In this document: positions 35,761 to 44,276 of the stretch, piece after piece | Position numbering within the stretch: the first letter of the stretch is position 1 | Layout of the letters: each line of letters begins with the position of its first letter | Assembly: GCF_001612905.1 (NCBI RefSeq) | Contig: NZ_BDBI01000046.1 | Location: 1-64,000, forward strand | Length of the DNA: 64,000 bases | From: Nocardia ignorata NBRC 108230 | GTDB lineage: Bacteria; Actinomycetota; Actinomycetes; Mycobacteriales; Mycobacteriaceae | Direction of reading: 5' to 3' | Notes under the pieces: generated by a model | What the model was told of the DNA's origin: nothing | What the model saw: only the letters and a program-made list of their open reading frames with translations | Database searches by the model: none | Made by a program: the position numbers and the translations under genes

Positions 35761-36984
35761 CTACTTGACCTCGTACATCCAGATCTGGATGTTGGCCAAT
35801 TCGCCGGTCTCGCCCCACTTGTACTCACGGGCCACACCGGTGCCGGTGTAGGTACGGACGTACTCGACCAGGTCGGCGCGGGTCACCTTGCCGGAGTCGA
35901 TCCCCTTGAGCAGGATCGTGGCCAGGTCGTAGCCTTCGACGGAGTAGACGCCGGGGGCCTGTCCGTTGAACGCGGTGTACTCGGCGGCGAACTTCTCCGG
36001 CGCCGGGCTGCACGGGCACGACAGCAGCGCGTCCTTGGACGACGAACCGGCCTGGCGCACGAACTCGGGATCGTTGCTGCCGTCGGCGGAGACGAAGGTC
36101 GCGGTCACGCCACCGGAACGCAGCTGCTGCACGAACGGCGCGGCCTCGGCGTAGTACCCGGCGTAGAAGATGGCGTCGGGCTTGGCCGCCGACAGCTTGG
36201 AGACCGTCGCCGAGAAGTCCTTGTCGCCTTCCTTGACGTTGGCCGCGCAGGAGGGATCGGCGGCGCCGCCGGCCGCGGTGAGGAAGGCCTGCGCGAGACC
36301 GGCACCGTAGTCGGTGTTGTCCTGCACGACGCAGATCTTCTTGAAGCCCTTCTCCTTGGTGAGGTAGTTCGCCACGGCCGGGCCCTGCGAGTTGTCGTTG
36401 CCCAGGCCGCGGAAGAAGGTCTTCCAGCCGTTCTGGGTCAGCGTCGGGTTGGTGGCCGAGGCGGTCAGCGTCGGCATGCCCGCCTCGCTGAGGATCTGGC
36501 CGGTCGCCTTGGTCTCGCCGGAGAAGGTCGGGCCGATCAGGCCGACGATGCTGGGATCGGCGACGATGGTCGGGATCTTCTGGCTGGCGTTCTGCGGCTT
36601 GCCCTCGGTGTCGAATTCCTTGACCGAGACCTGGCAATCCGGGTTCGCCTTGTTGTGCTTGTCCAGGGCGAGTTTGACGCCCATGGTGATGTTGATGCCG
36701 AGCGCGGCGTTGCCACCGGTCAGTGGTCCGGCCATCGCGATGCTCGTCGGTGCGCACTTGGCCTTGCCGTCACCGGCCGGGTCGGCGGCCGCGCCCGCAT
36801 CGGTCTGGGCGACGGCCTTGCCCTCGGTATCGAGCTGCACGACGGGCTGGATGGAGAGGTCGGTGTTGCCGCCACCGCCGCCGTCGGACGACTTGTCACT
36901 ACATCCGGACAACACCAACGACGCGGCAGCTCCGATTACCAGAACTCCTCGCGTCGAACGACTGCGCCATGTCGAACTGAGCAC
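35761..36984 (-). CDS. livK: branched-chain amino acid ABC transporter substrate-binding lipoprotein
   Basis: 407 residues. Signal peptide with lipobox LVLSGC, a Gly/Ser/Asp-rich linker, then a type I periplasmic-binding fold of the Leu/Ile/Val family: SIAMAGPLTGGNAALGINI, IVGLIGPTFSGETKATGQIL, FVSADGSNDPEFVRQAG. An additional ~40 residues separate the lipobox from the domain. The GTG start is preceded by GAGGTGAGAC. First gene of the liv operon; its own promoter must lie in 36985-37193. Confidence 0.92.
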   Translation of the reverse strand: MLSSTWRSRSTRGVLVIGAAASLVLSGCSDKSSDGGGGGNTDLSIQPVVQLDTEGKAVAQTDAGAAADPAGDGKAKCAPTSIAMAGPLTGGNAALGINITMGVKLALDKHNKANPDCQVSVKEFDTEGKPQNASQKIPTIVADPSIVGLIGPTFSGETKATGQILSEAGMPTLTASATNPTLTQNGWKTFFRGLGNDNSQGPAVANYLTKEKGFKKICVVQDNTDYGAGLAQAFLTAAGGAADPSCAANVKEGDKDFSATVSKLSAAKPDAIFYAGYYAEAAPFVQQLRSGGVTATFVSADGSNDPEFVRQAGSSSKDALLSCPCSPAPEKFAAEYTAFNGQAPGVYSVEGYDLATILLKGIDSGKVTRADLVEYVRTYTGTGVAREYKWGETGELANIQIWMYEVK

Positions 36985-37193
36985 GTCTCACCTCTATGTC
37001 CTGTGCACCCCGGGGTCACCGAGGGGGCCGACCCACGTTCGACCCGGACAGAACATATCGCCGGTTTGTTAGACGCGCATCACATTCGCATCATGTCGGA
37101 TGCTTCTTGTGCCGTCGTAGTTCACGTTATTGTTTCGCTTACGTAAAGTTTTTCCGGTTTCCTGGGCGCGCACCGGAGCTTTACGGTTCGGCG

Positions 37194-37811
37194 TCACTGC
37201 GGGGTGAGGTTCTCCAGCACGACTTCGGCCACCGCCTTCATGGTGGTGCGCCGATCCATCGCCGTGCGCTGAATCCATTTGAACGCCTGGGGTTCGGTCA
37301 AACCCTGGGTCTGCATGAGCACGCCCTTGGCGCGCTCGACCAGTTTGCGGGTCTCGAGCCGATCGGACAGATTCGCGACTTCTGTTTCCAGCGCGGAGAT
37401 TTCGTGAAAGCGGCTGGCCGCGAGTTCGATCGCGGGCACCAGATCCGACTTGGTGAACGGCTTCACCAGATACGCCATCGCGCCGGCGTCACGCGCCCGC
37501 TCGACGAGGTCGCGCTGACTGAACGCGGTCAGGATCACCACGGGCGCAACACGTTTCGTCGCGATCTCGGCGGCGGCATCGATGCCGTCGCGGCGCGGCA
37601 TCTTCACGTCCATGATCACCAGATCGGGGCGCAGCTGCTCGGCCAGCTCGACGGCCTGCTGACCGTCGCCGGCCTCGCCGACGACGTCGTAGCCCTCTTC
37701 TTTGAGCATTTCCACGAGGTCCATGCGGATGAGGGCCTCGTCCTCGGCCACGACAACGCGCTTGGCCACCACGTCACCCGCGGCGCCAGCGCCTGCTGCA
37801 TTCGTGCTCAT
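37194..37811 (-). CDS. pdtaR: ANTAR-domain response regulator PdtaR
   Basis: 205 residues, the same length as M. tuberculosis Rv1626 from memory. Receiver domain with acidic pocket VVAEDEALIRMD, phosphorylation site VIMDVKMP and LVKPFTKSDL; C-terminal ANTAR RNA-binding domain ERAKGVLMQTQGLTEPQAFK. PdtaR acts as an antiterminator responding to the PdtaS kinase, which is encoded elsewhere. AGAGGGG precedes the ATG at 37811. It is transcribed alone, with tRNA-Leu upstream on the same strand. Confidence 0.95.
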   Translation of the reverse strand: MSTNAAGAGAAGDVVAKRVVVAEDEALIRMDLVEMLKEEGYDVVGEAGDGQQAVELAEQLRPDLVIMDVKMPRRDGIDAAAEIATKRVAPVVILTAFSQRDLVERARDAGAMAYLVKPFTKSDLVPAIELAASRFHEISALETEVANLSDRLETRKLVERAKGVLMQTQGLTEPQAFKWIQRTAMDRRTTMKAVAEVVLENLTPQ

Positions 37812-37977
37812 AGGTTCGACCCCTCTGGATTCCGACTGCCGATGTCGAGAGTACCTATCGCGTCCACTTCCGAATGCGTGGAGCTGCCGGAACCGCGGGT
37901 GACACGTGTGCGAGGTCATCGCGTGCCCCGCGACAGATACTCCCCCGCGGAGCGCGGCCGATGCCGCGCTTCCGCCG

Positions 37978-38064
37978 TGGTGCCGAGTGTGGGACTCGAA
38001 CCCACACGTCCTTTCGGACAACGGTTTTTGAGACCGTCGCGTCTGCCAGTTCCGCCAACCCGGC
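37978..38064 (-). tRNA. tRNA-Leu (anticodon CAA), CCA encoded
   Basis: On the minus strand the acceptor arms GCCGGGT and ACTCGGC pair (one G-T), followed by CCA. The anticodon stem ACGGT/ACCGT carries the loop CTCAAAA, giving anticodon CAA for TTG codons. The long variable arm GTCC-GAAA-GGAC is the class II hallmark of leucine tRNA, and the T arm GTGGG-TTCGAGT-CCCAC is canonical. A -10-like TATAGT lies at 38081-38076. No integrase or duplicated 3' end is near, so it is not an occupied attachment site. Confidence 0.95.
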
Positions 38065-38398
38065 GCACCGCGGTCACTATAGCGTCCCGGCACGCCCGGA
38101 AGCGAACCGGGCCTCGCCCACGGTCGGCCGCCGGCCCGCCGCACGGGTTCGCGGCAATGACCGGCCGATCGGAATTTGTTTCCGAATCGAATTATCGCGG
38201 TCCGGAACCAGTGACGATCGACACATCTGGAACGAAGGTTTACCACCCCGATCACACGGGTATCACGGTCACACACAACGGATTTCGCGTCGCAATGAAT
38301 GTACGGAATTCAACCGAAAGGTGAATAAATAGCAGCACGCTTGTGATGGTTACAATTCTGGCCTACTGCACGACAATGACCGGGATTACGGTATCGGT
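38065..38398. other. intergenic region, no gene seen
   Basis: 334 bases, locally AT-richer than the surroundings. The left end holds the tRNA-Leu promoter (TATAGT on the minus strand at 38081-38076). The right end holds the phosphatase promoter and a TACAAT at 38351-38356. Reading frames through it cover the tRNA on the opposite strand and are not credible. Confidence 0.6.
38387..38392 (+). promoter_or_regulatory. -10 element of the phosphatase gene (leaderless)
   Basis: TACGGT, six bases, then ATG at 38399. Confidence 0.5.
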
Positions 38399-39016
38399 AT
38401 GCACGTGCTGTTCGTCTGCAACTCCAATGTCTGCCGCTCGGTGATCGCCGAACGGCTCACCCGGGCATTCGCGGCGCACAACGGACTGCCAGGCCTCACC
38501 GCCGAAAGCGCGGGAACCCGTGCCCTCGTCGGTTTTCCGGCCGAACCGCTCGCGGCGGAGACGATCGCCGGGCTCGGTGGCGACACCACCGGATTCAAGG
38601 CCCGCAAACTCAAGCCCGAAATGGTCGATCGCGCCGATCTGGTGCTCACCATGACCGAGGCATTACGTGACCAGGTGGCCGAACTGGCCTTCGGCGCCGC
38701 ACCGCGCACGTTCACCCTCATCGAGGCGCACCGTATCGCCAAGGTCACCGGCGCGAAATCCATTGCCGCACTGCACCGCGCCCGCAACGACCTCGCCTAT
38801 GTGGGCCGGGAGAACATCGCCGACCCGATCGGACTGTCCGCCGAGGCCTTCGTCGAGGTCGGCGACCGCATCGCCGAGGTGCTCTTCCCCCTGCTGAGCG
38901 CACTCGCACCGCACGAGCAGACCAAACTCAGCGAGGACGAACGACCGGGACTGGTCATCGAGCCCGGCGGTGCACGCCCGCTCGCGGCCTTCCTCGCCGC
39001 GCAACGCAGGAGATGA
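38399..39016 (+). CDS. low-molecular-weight protein-tyrosine-phosphatase-like protein
   Basis: 205 residues. The N-terminal P-loop CNSNVCRS contains the C-x5-R phosphatase signature, though relatives usually have a Gly where Ser9 stands. Later parts AESAGTRALVGFPAEPLA and ADLVLTMTEALRDQV fit the family; ENIADPIG supplies the general-acid aspartate. The C-terminal ~40 residues are an extension. In this class the products dephosphorylate tyrosine proteins of polysaccharide export or act as arsenate reductases; the role here is unknown. It stands alone before a hypothetical gene. Confidence 0.8.
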   Translation: MHVLFVCNSNVCRSVIAERLTRAFAAHNGLPGLTAESAGTRALVGFPAEPLAAETIAGLGGDTTGFKARKLKPEMVDRADLVLTMTEALRDQVAELAFGAAPRTFTLIEAHRIAKVTGAKSIAALHRARNDLAYVGRENIADPIGLSAEAFVEVGDRIAEVLFPLLSALAPHEQTKLSEDERPGLVIEPGGARPLAAFLAAQRRR

Positions 39017-39105
39017 AGGTCTGTTCGCGACGGCGGACACCGATTACACTTCGGCGCGGACGTGGTAGTTTCCCATGCTGGTTCGACACACGACAGGACT
39101 CGGAC

Positions 39106-39510
39106 ATGCCGAAACGCATTTCGGATGTTTCTCTCCATGTGTATGTGACCCCGGACGTCCTCGACCGCATCGTCGCCGATATCCGAGGCGTCCTAGCCGA
39201 CCACATCCAGGACCGCGACGTCTTCGCCTGGCGCTTCACCCTCCCGGTCGACGCCACCGACACCGTCCACCAGGACCTCGAAAGCCAGTGGCGCGCAAGC
39301 CATCCCGGCCACCAGCCGGAGACCGAGGCGACCTTCGAGATCGCGCTGAGCCTGGTCGGTGAACCCACCGACCTCAGCGACGACGACATCGCCGACCTCG
39401 AATCCGGGCTGGCGCTCGCCGTGTACGGCGCGGACCAGACGGTGCCGTTCACACTGCGCGCTCATCAGCGCAGCGACGTCGAGTTCGAACCCGACGTCGA
39501 GCGCCTCTGA
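39106..39510 (+). CDS. hypothetical acidic protein, 134 residues
   Basis: No recognised domain. It has an alpha/beta look: SLHVYVTPDVLDRIVADIRG, then FAWRFTLPVDATDTVHQDLE, and a very acidic segment (TDLSDDDIADLESGLALAVYG). No signal peptide or membrane helix. It starts 89 bases after the phosphatase stop; the ATG at 39106 is preceded only by a weak ACAGGACT. Convergent with tesB, with an 10-bp gap. Codon use is normal for the window, so I believe it is real. Confidence 0.65.
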   Translation: MPKRISDVSLHVYVTPDVLDRIVADIRGVLADHIQDRDVFAWRFTLPVDATDTVHQDLESQWRASHPGHQPETEATFEIALSLVGEPTDLSDDDIADLESGLALAVYGADQTVPFTLRAHQRSDVEFEPDVERL

Positions 39511-39520
39511 AATACCTGCC

Positions 39521-40423
39521 TCAGCGCGCCGGGAAGTGGCGGATGACGCCCTCTTGCACCGTGGTGGCGAGCAATTCGCCACTGCGCGAATAGAACCGGC
39601 CCGTCGCCAGCCCACGCGAACCCGCCGCTACCGGCGACTCGGTGGCGTACAGCGACCAGTCGTCGAACCGGAACGGGCGATGGAACCAGATCGAATGATT
39701 CACCGTCGCCGCGAGAATCCGGTCCAGCCCCCACGACAAACCGTGCGTGGTGATGATCGAATCGAGCACCGTGGTGTCCGACGAATAGCCGAGCGCCGCC
39801 ACGTGCAGCAGCGGATCGTCGGGCAGGGAACCGTCGGTGCGCATCCACACCCGGTTGTGGTTGAGCTTGGCGCCGGTGCCCTTGAGAATCCACGCCGGAT
39901 CGTTGGTGTAGCGCATATCGATCGGGTGCGGGGCGTTGATGAACATCTCGAGCTTGTCCTCGAACCCCGCGAAATGCTCCTCGATCCGGGGTAACGACTC
40001 CGGATCGGGCACCACGGGCGCGTCGTGGGCGTGCTCGAGACCCTTCCCCCAGTCCTGGAACGCGGCCAGCATGACGAACAACTCCTGGCCGTCCTGGCTG
40101 GCGGTCACCGTCCGGTTGGCCAGTGCGCGCCCGTCGCGATGCCGCTGCACGTGGTACTCGATCGGCTTCTTCACGTCGCCGCCGCGCACGAAATGCGCGT
40201 TGATCGCGTGCAGCGGGCGATCACCCGCGGTACGGCCCGCGGCGACGATCGCCTGGGAGACGAGCTGACCACCGAAGGTGCGGCTCCACACCTTCTCCGG
40301 ATGGTTGCCCAGGTAGACGTCTTCGCTGATCTGCTCCAAGTCGAGCAGGTCGAGCAGCACCCGCAGGTCGGATGTCGGCTCGCCGGGCCCGATGTCGATC
40401 ATCTCGTCTACCGAACTACTCAC
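39521..40423 (-). CDS. tesB: acyl-CoA thioesterase II
   Basis: 300 residues, double hot-dog TesB type. Signatures: VWSRTFGGQLVSQAIVAAGR in the first repeat, PLHAINAHFVRGGDVKKPIEY, and the catalytic-region ATVNHSIWFHRPFRFDDWSLY in the second. Hydrolyses medium/long acyl-CoAs in the cytosol. The GTG start lies two bases after the pyk stop with AGAGGA upstream, so pyk-tesB form an operon; the same pair occurs as Rv1617-Rv1618 in M. tuberculosis. Confidence 0.93.
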   Translation of the reverse strand: MSSSVDEMIDIGPGEPTSDLRVLLDLLDLEQISEDVYLGNHPEKVWSRTFGGQLVSQAIVAAGRTAGDRPLHAINAHFVRGGDVKKPIEYHVQRHRDGRALANRTVTASQDGQELFVMLAAFQDWGKGLEHAHDAPVVPDPESLPRIEEHFAGFEDKLEMFINAPHPIDMRYTNDPAWILKGTGAKLNHNRVWMRTDGSLPDDPLLHVAALGYSSDTTVLDSIITTHGLSWGLDRILAATVNHSIWFHRPFRFDDWSLYATESPVAAGSRGLATGRFYSRSGELLATTVQEGVIRHFPAR

Positions 40424-40425
40424 TG

Positions 40426-41844
40426 CTAATGGTCCTCTTCGCCGATGCGGTGCACGTGGATCAGGTTGGTGGAACCGACGGTACCCGGCGGGGAGCCGGC
40501 CACGATGACGACCAGGTCGCCCTTGCGGTACCGATCCATCGACAGCAACGCCTGATCCACCTGGTGGATCATCGCATCCGTGCTGTCGACCATGGGCACG
40601 ATGAAGGTTTCGGTGCCCCAGGTGAGCGTCAGCTGACTGCGCACCTCCGGCAGCGGCGTGAACGCGAGCAGCGGCAGCGGGGTGTGCAGGCGAGCCAAGC
40701 GCCGCACAGTGTCACCGGACTGGGTGAACGCGACGAGGGCGCGGGCGTTGAGGCGTTCGCCGATGTCGCGCGCGGCGTAGGAGATCACGCCGCGCTTGGT
40801 GCGCGGCACGTGGGTCAGCGGTGGCACCCGCGATGTCTCGGACTCCACGGCGGTGACGATGCGGGCCATGGTGCGCACCGCGTCGATCGGCCAGGCGCCG
40901 ACCGAGGTCTCCCCCGACAGCATCACCGCGTCGGCACCGTCGAGCACCGCGTTCGCGACGTCGGAGGCCTCCGCGCGGGTGGGGCGGGAGTTCTCGATCA
41001 TCGATTCGAGCATCTGGGTGGCGACGATGACCGGCTTGGCGTTCTCGCGCGCCATCTGGATCGCGCGCTTCTGCACCAGCGGCACCTGCTCGAGCGGCAA
41101 CTCGACACCGAGGTCGCCACGCGCGACCATCACCGCGTCGAAGGCGAGCACGATGGCCTCGAGGTTCTCGATCGCCTCCGGCTTCTCCAGCTTGGCGATC
41201 ACCGGCACCCGGCGCCCGACCCGGTCCATGATCTCGTGCACGAGTTCGATATCGGAGGGCGAGCGCACGAACGACAGCGCGATGAAGTCGACGCCGAGCT
41301 TCAGCGCGAACTCGAGGTCCTCCACGTCCTTGCCGGACAGCGCGGGCACCGACACGTTCATGCCGGGCAGCGACAGGCCCTTGTTGTTGCTCACCGGACC
41401 GCCCTCGGTGACCCGGCACACCACGTCGTTGCCCTCGACGGCCTCGACGGTGAGCCCGACCTTGCCGTCGTCGACGAGCAGGCGGTCACCGGCCTTGGCG
41501 TCCTGGGCGAGTTCCTTGTAGGTGGTCGACACCCGGTCGTGGGAGCCGTCGACGTCGTCGACGGTGATCCGCACCTGCTCGCCGGTCGCCCAGTGGGTCT
41601 TGCCCTCGGTGAAGCGGCCGAGGCGGATCTTGGGGCCCTGCAGATCGGCGAGGATGCCGACCGCGCGACCGGTCTCGTCGGAGGCCGCGCGGACCATCTT
41701 GTAGTTGTCGGCGTGGTCGGCGTGCTCGCCGTGGCTGAAGTTCAGCCGGGCTACATCCATGCCGCTTTCGACGAGCTCACGAATTCGGTCCTGGGAGGCA
41801 GTGGCCGGCCCGAGGGTGCACACAATCTTCGTCCGTCGCATCAC
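40426..41844 (-). CDS. pyk: pyruvate kinase
   Basis: 472 residues. Converts phosphoenolpyruvate and ADP to pyruvate and ATP. TKIVCTLGPATASQDRI and ARLNFSHGEH open the barrel; MVARGDLGVELPLEQVP contributes the metal site and TRAEASDVANAVLDGADAVM is the pyruvate-kinase signature. The C-terminal allosteric domain is complete. The GTG at 41844 is preferred over an ATG one codon later because TAGGCT lies exactly seven bases before it. Translationally close to tesB. Confidence 0.97.
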   Translation of the reverse strand: MMRRTKIVCTLGPATASQDRIRELVESGMDVARLNFSHGEHADHADNYKMVRAASDETGRAVGILADLQGPKIRLGRFTEGKTHWATGEQVRITVDDVDGSHDRVSTTYKELAQDAKAGDRLLVDDGKVGLTVEAVEGNDVVCRVTEGGPVSNNKGLSLPGMNVSVPALSGKDVEDLEFALKLGVDFIALSFVRSPSDIELVHEIMDRVGRRVPVIAKLEKPEAIENLEAIVLAFDAVMVARGDLGVELPLEQVPLVQKRAIQMARENAKPVIVATQMLESMIENSRPTRAEASDVANAVLDGADAVMLSGETSVGAWPIDAVRTMARIVTAVESETSRVPPLTHVPRTKRGVISYAARDIGERLNARALVAFTQSGDTVRRLARLHTPLPLLAFTPLPEVRSQLTLTWGTETFIVPMVDSTDAMIHQVDQALLSMDRYRKGDLVVIVAGSPPGTVGSTNLIHVHRIGEEDH

Positions 41845-41851
41845 GCCCCTC

Positions 41852-41857
41852 AGCCTA
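41852..41857 (-). promoter_or_regulatory. -10 element of pyk (leaderless)
   Basis: Minus strand TAGGCT, seven bases, then GTG at 41844. Confidence 0.6.
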
Positions 41858-41935
41858 GTACTCGGGGAACGCCCAGTCTTTTCGCCTGCCGCGTCGCACC
41901 CCGAGTTCCCTTCGTGTTCACCGAAAGAGCTCTGG

Positions 41936-42607
41936 CTACCGAACGGCGACGTGGCGCGAGAGCCGGGTTTCCAGGCGGGTTTGGGCGAAGCCGAGGACCA
42001 GGCAGATGGCCCAGTAGTAGAGGGCCGCGACGCCGTAGAGGGCGAAGAAGTCGAAGGTGGGGGCGGCGGCGAGCTGGGCGGTGCGCAGCAGTTCGGTGAC
42101 CAGGATGGTCGAGGCCAGTGAGGTGTCCTTCACCAGCGAGATCAGGGTGTTGGACAGCGGGGGAACCGCGATCCGGGCGGCCTGCGGGAACACGACGTAC
42201 CACAGTGTTCGCACATACGTCATGCCCAGCGATTCGGACGCCTCCCACTGACCGTGGGCCACGCTCATGATCGAGGAGCGAACCACTTCGGCGGCGTAAC
42301 CGCCCACATTCAGGCTGAACGCGATCACCGCCGCCGGGAACGGATCGATGACGACGCCGAACTGTGGCAGCGCGTAGAACACGATGAACAGCTGAACCAG
42401 CAGCGGGGTGCCGCGAATGATCGAGATGTAGAAGCGGGCGGGCCACGACAGCACCCGCCGCGCCGACATCCTGGCCAGCGCGACACCCACCGCGATGGCC
42501 AGACCGATGACGAAGCTGATCGCGGTGAGCGGCAACGTCATCGTGACCGTCGCCTCGAGCATCGGCCACAGGTTGCGCCGGATCAGCTCCCAGGTCGCCT
42601 GATCCAT
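41936..42607 (-). CDS. polar amino acid ABC transporter, permease
   Basis: 223 residues, five helices, HisMQ/TcyB type: ISIIRGTPLLVQLFIVFYAL and the ATPase-contact loop EASESLGMTYVRTLWYVVFP. Starts three bases after the stop of the binding-protein gene, so they are co-transcribed. No ATPase gene follows; the next gene is pyk in a separate unit 91 bp away. An ATPase encoded elsewhere, perhaps the one at 21295-22074, would be needed. Confidence 0.9.
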   Translation of the reverse strand: MDQATWELIRRNLWPMLEATVTMTLPLTAISFVIGLAIAVGVALARMSARRVLSWPARFYISIIRGTPLLVQLFIVFYALPQFGVVIDPFPAAVIAFSLNVGGYAAEVVRSSIMSVAHGQWEASESLGMTYVRTLWYVVFPQAARIAVPPLSNTLISLVKDTSLASTILVTELLRTAQLAAAPTFDFFALYGVAALYYWAICLVLGFAQTRLETRLSRHVAVR

Positions 42608-42610
42608 CCG

Positions 42611-43369
42611 CTACTTGCTGACGTCGGTGCCGAAGTACTTGTCCGACAGGCGGGCCAGGGTGCCGTCGGCGGCCAGCTCGGCGAGCGCGCGGTCGACATC
42701 GGCGACCAGCGCGGCGTCGTCCTTGCGGGCCGCGAAGGCCTGCTTGCTGACCTCGCCGGTCTTGGCGGCGACCTTGATGTCGGCGCTGCCGTTCTTCTTG
42801 GTGTACTCACCGACGGCGAGCGTGTCGTTGATCGTGGCGTCGACGCGGCCGGCCTTCAGCAGCTGCACCGCCTGCACGAAACCCTCGACCGCTTCGACCT
42901 TGGCGCCCGCGTCCTTGGCGACCTGGTTCCAGTTGCTGGTCGCGGTCTCGGCGGCGGTCTTGCCCGCGAGCGAGGCCAGGCCGGTGATGTCGGTGTTGTC
43001 GGCGCGCGTGACGATCACGCCCTCGGAGGTGGTGTACGGCTGCGACAGCGAGTACTTCGCGGTGCGCTCGGGATTGATCGTCACCTGGTTGGCGACCAGG
43101 TCGAAGCGCTTGGATTCCAGTCCGGCGAAGATCGAGTCCCACGGTGTCTGCACGAATTCGACCCGCTTGCCGAGCTTCTCGCCGACCGCGCGGGCGACCT
43201 CGACGTCGTATCCGGTGAGCTCGCCGTTCTCCTGGTAGCTGAACGGCGCGTAGGTGCCCTCGGTGCCCACCTTCAGCACATTCGGGTCGGACGCGGACGA
43301 GCAGGCCGACAGACCCGTCGCCGCGACGACGGCGAGTACGACGGCGGCAAGAACTTTGCGCACGGACAT
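42611..43369 (-). CDS. polar amino acid ABC transporter, substrate-binding lipoprotein
   Basis: 252 residues. Lipobox GLSAC, then a family-3 binding protein: VGTEGTYAPFSYQENGELTG, YDVEVARAVGEKLG, KRFDLVANQVTINPERT. The pattern resembles cystine-binding TcyA/FliY proteins. ATG 43369 has GAGAAAGGG upstream and removes a 46-residue unlikely extension. First gene of the two-gene unit with the permease. Confidence 0.9.
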   Translation of the reverse strand: MSVRKVLAAVVLAVVAATGLSACSSASDPNVLKVGTEGTYAPFSYQENGELTGYDVEVARAVGEKLGKRVEFVQTPWDSIFAGLESKRFDLVANQVTINPERTAKYSLSQPYTTSEGVIVTRADNTDITGLASLAGKTAAETATSNWNQVAKDAGAKVEAVEGFVQAVQLLKAGRVDATINDTLAVGEYTKKNGSADIKVAAKTGEVSKQAFAARKDDAALVADVDRALAELAADGTLARLSDKYFGTDVSK

Positions 43370-43479
43370 CCCTTTCTCCGCTGCGCGCCGGAACACGCGC
43401 AGGCCAAGCGACGCTACGGCGCCGCGCACGACCGACACAGAGTATCGCTCATCGCGATCGGAATGGGGGCGGGGAAACG

Positions 43480-43513
43480 CGACGGGTGCCCTGCCGAGGC
43501 AGGACACCCGTCG
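43480..43513 (-). terminator. hairpin terminator after the TM2 gene
   Basis: Nine-base outer stem (43480-43488 with 43505-43513) and five- to six-base inner stem with one mismatch, just past the TM2 gene stop on the minus strand. Confidence 0.7.
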
Positions 43514-43528
43514 GCGACGGGTGCCGGA

Positions 43529-44050
43529 TCAGTCGCGCAGCGGGCGGCCCTGCGCGTCGGGCACCTTGCCGGTGAGCATCATGATGCCGTCGATCAGCGG
43601 CCAGATGGCGCCGAGACCACAGGTCAGCCAGACCACGGCGATCTGGGCGATGCCGAGACCGGTGTAGCCGAGGTAGAAGCGGCCCACACCGAAGCTGCCG
43701 AGGAAGATCTCGAGCAGACCGGCCATCAGCTTCTGCTTGTCCGAGAACGGAACCCCGTACATGTCCCGGCCGTAGGGGGCCTCCGGGTCGGCCGGGTTGT
43801 ACCCCTGCGGCATGCCGTACGGCTGCGGCTGGCCGTAGCCCGGCTGCTGCTGGGCGTACGGGTCGGCGGGCTGACCGTACTGCGGCTGCGGCGCGCCGTA
43901 CTGCGGCTGGCCGTAGCCGGGCTGCTGGGCGTACGGGTCCGACGGCTGCTGGCCGTAGGCCGGCTGACCGTACTGCTGGTGCGCGCCCGAATCGGGCTGC
44001 TTGCTCAGATCAGGGCCGTATTGCGGATTGGGGTTGTAGGGGTCGGTCAC
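43529..44050 (-). CDS. TM2-domain protein with Gln/Pro/Tyr-rich N-terminus
   Basis: 173 residues. Residues 1 to ~95 are low-complexity with repeated YGQP and DPYAQQ units. The C-terminal ~75 residues are a TM2 domain: two helices (LMAGLLEIFLGSFGVGRFYL and AQIAVVWLTCGLGAIWPLID) with the conserved GRFYLGYTG between them. Function of TM2 proteins in bacteria is unknown. The GTG start at 44050 lies seven bases after GGAGG. It forms its own transcription unit, with terminators on both sides. Confidence 0.85.
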   Translation of the reverse strand: MTDPYNPNPQYGPDLSKQPDSGAHQQYGQPAYGQQPSDPYAQQPGYGQPQYGAPQPQYGQPADPYAQQQPGYGQPQPYGMPQGYNPADPEAPYGRDMYGVPFSDKQKLMAGLLEIFLGSFGVGRFYLGYTGLGIAQIAVVWLTCGLGAIWPLIDGIMMLTGKVPDAQGRPLRD

Positions 44051-44219
44051 TCATGTCCTCCATCATTCGTGCGGGTACCCGTCGTGGCCCCCGGCCATGT
44101 GGTGATCGGCCGAACGGCGGTGCGCCCGCGACGATCACGGTCATTGTGGCCGGTACCACCGGCCGTTGTCTTCTCGGGTGCCTCGTCGTCACGAGCACGC
44201 AGCACTCACGGGAATATCG

Positions 44220-44254
44220 CGACGGGTGTTCGTCGTGTTGACGAACACCCGTCG
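44220..44254 (-). terminator. lgt terminator
   Basis: Perfect 15-bp stem (44220-44234 with 44240-44254) and five-base loop, 22 bases beyond the lgt stop. Confidence 0.8.
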
Positions 44255-44276
44255 ATCAGTTCGGTTCCTCGAGGGA

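Noticed and set aside
37978..38064. tRNA-Leu as attachment site of an integrated element
   Set aside because: No integrase, no repeated tRNA 3' end nearby, and the flanks are ordinary backbone genes.
43790..44040. Dense CTGCTGGGCGTACGG-like DNA repeats
   Set aside because: They are the codons of the YGQP-rich N-terminus of the TM2 protein, a common feature of that family.
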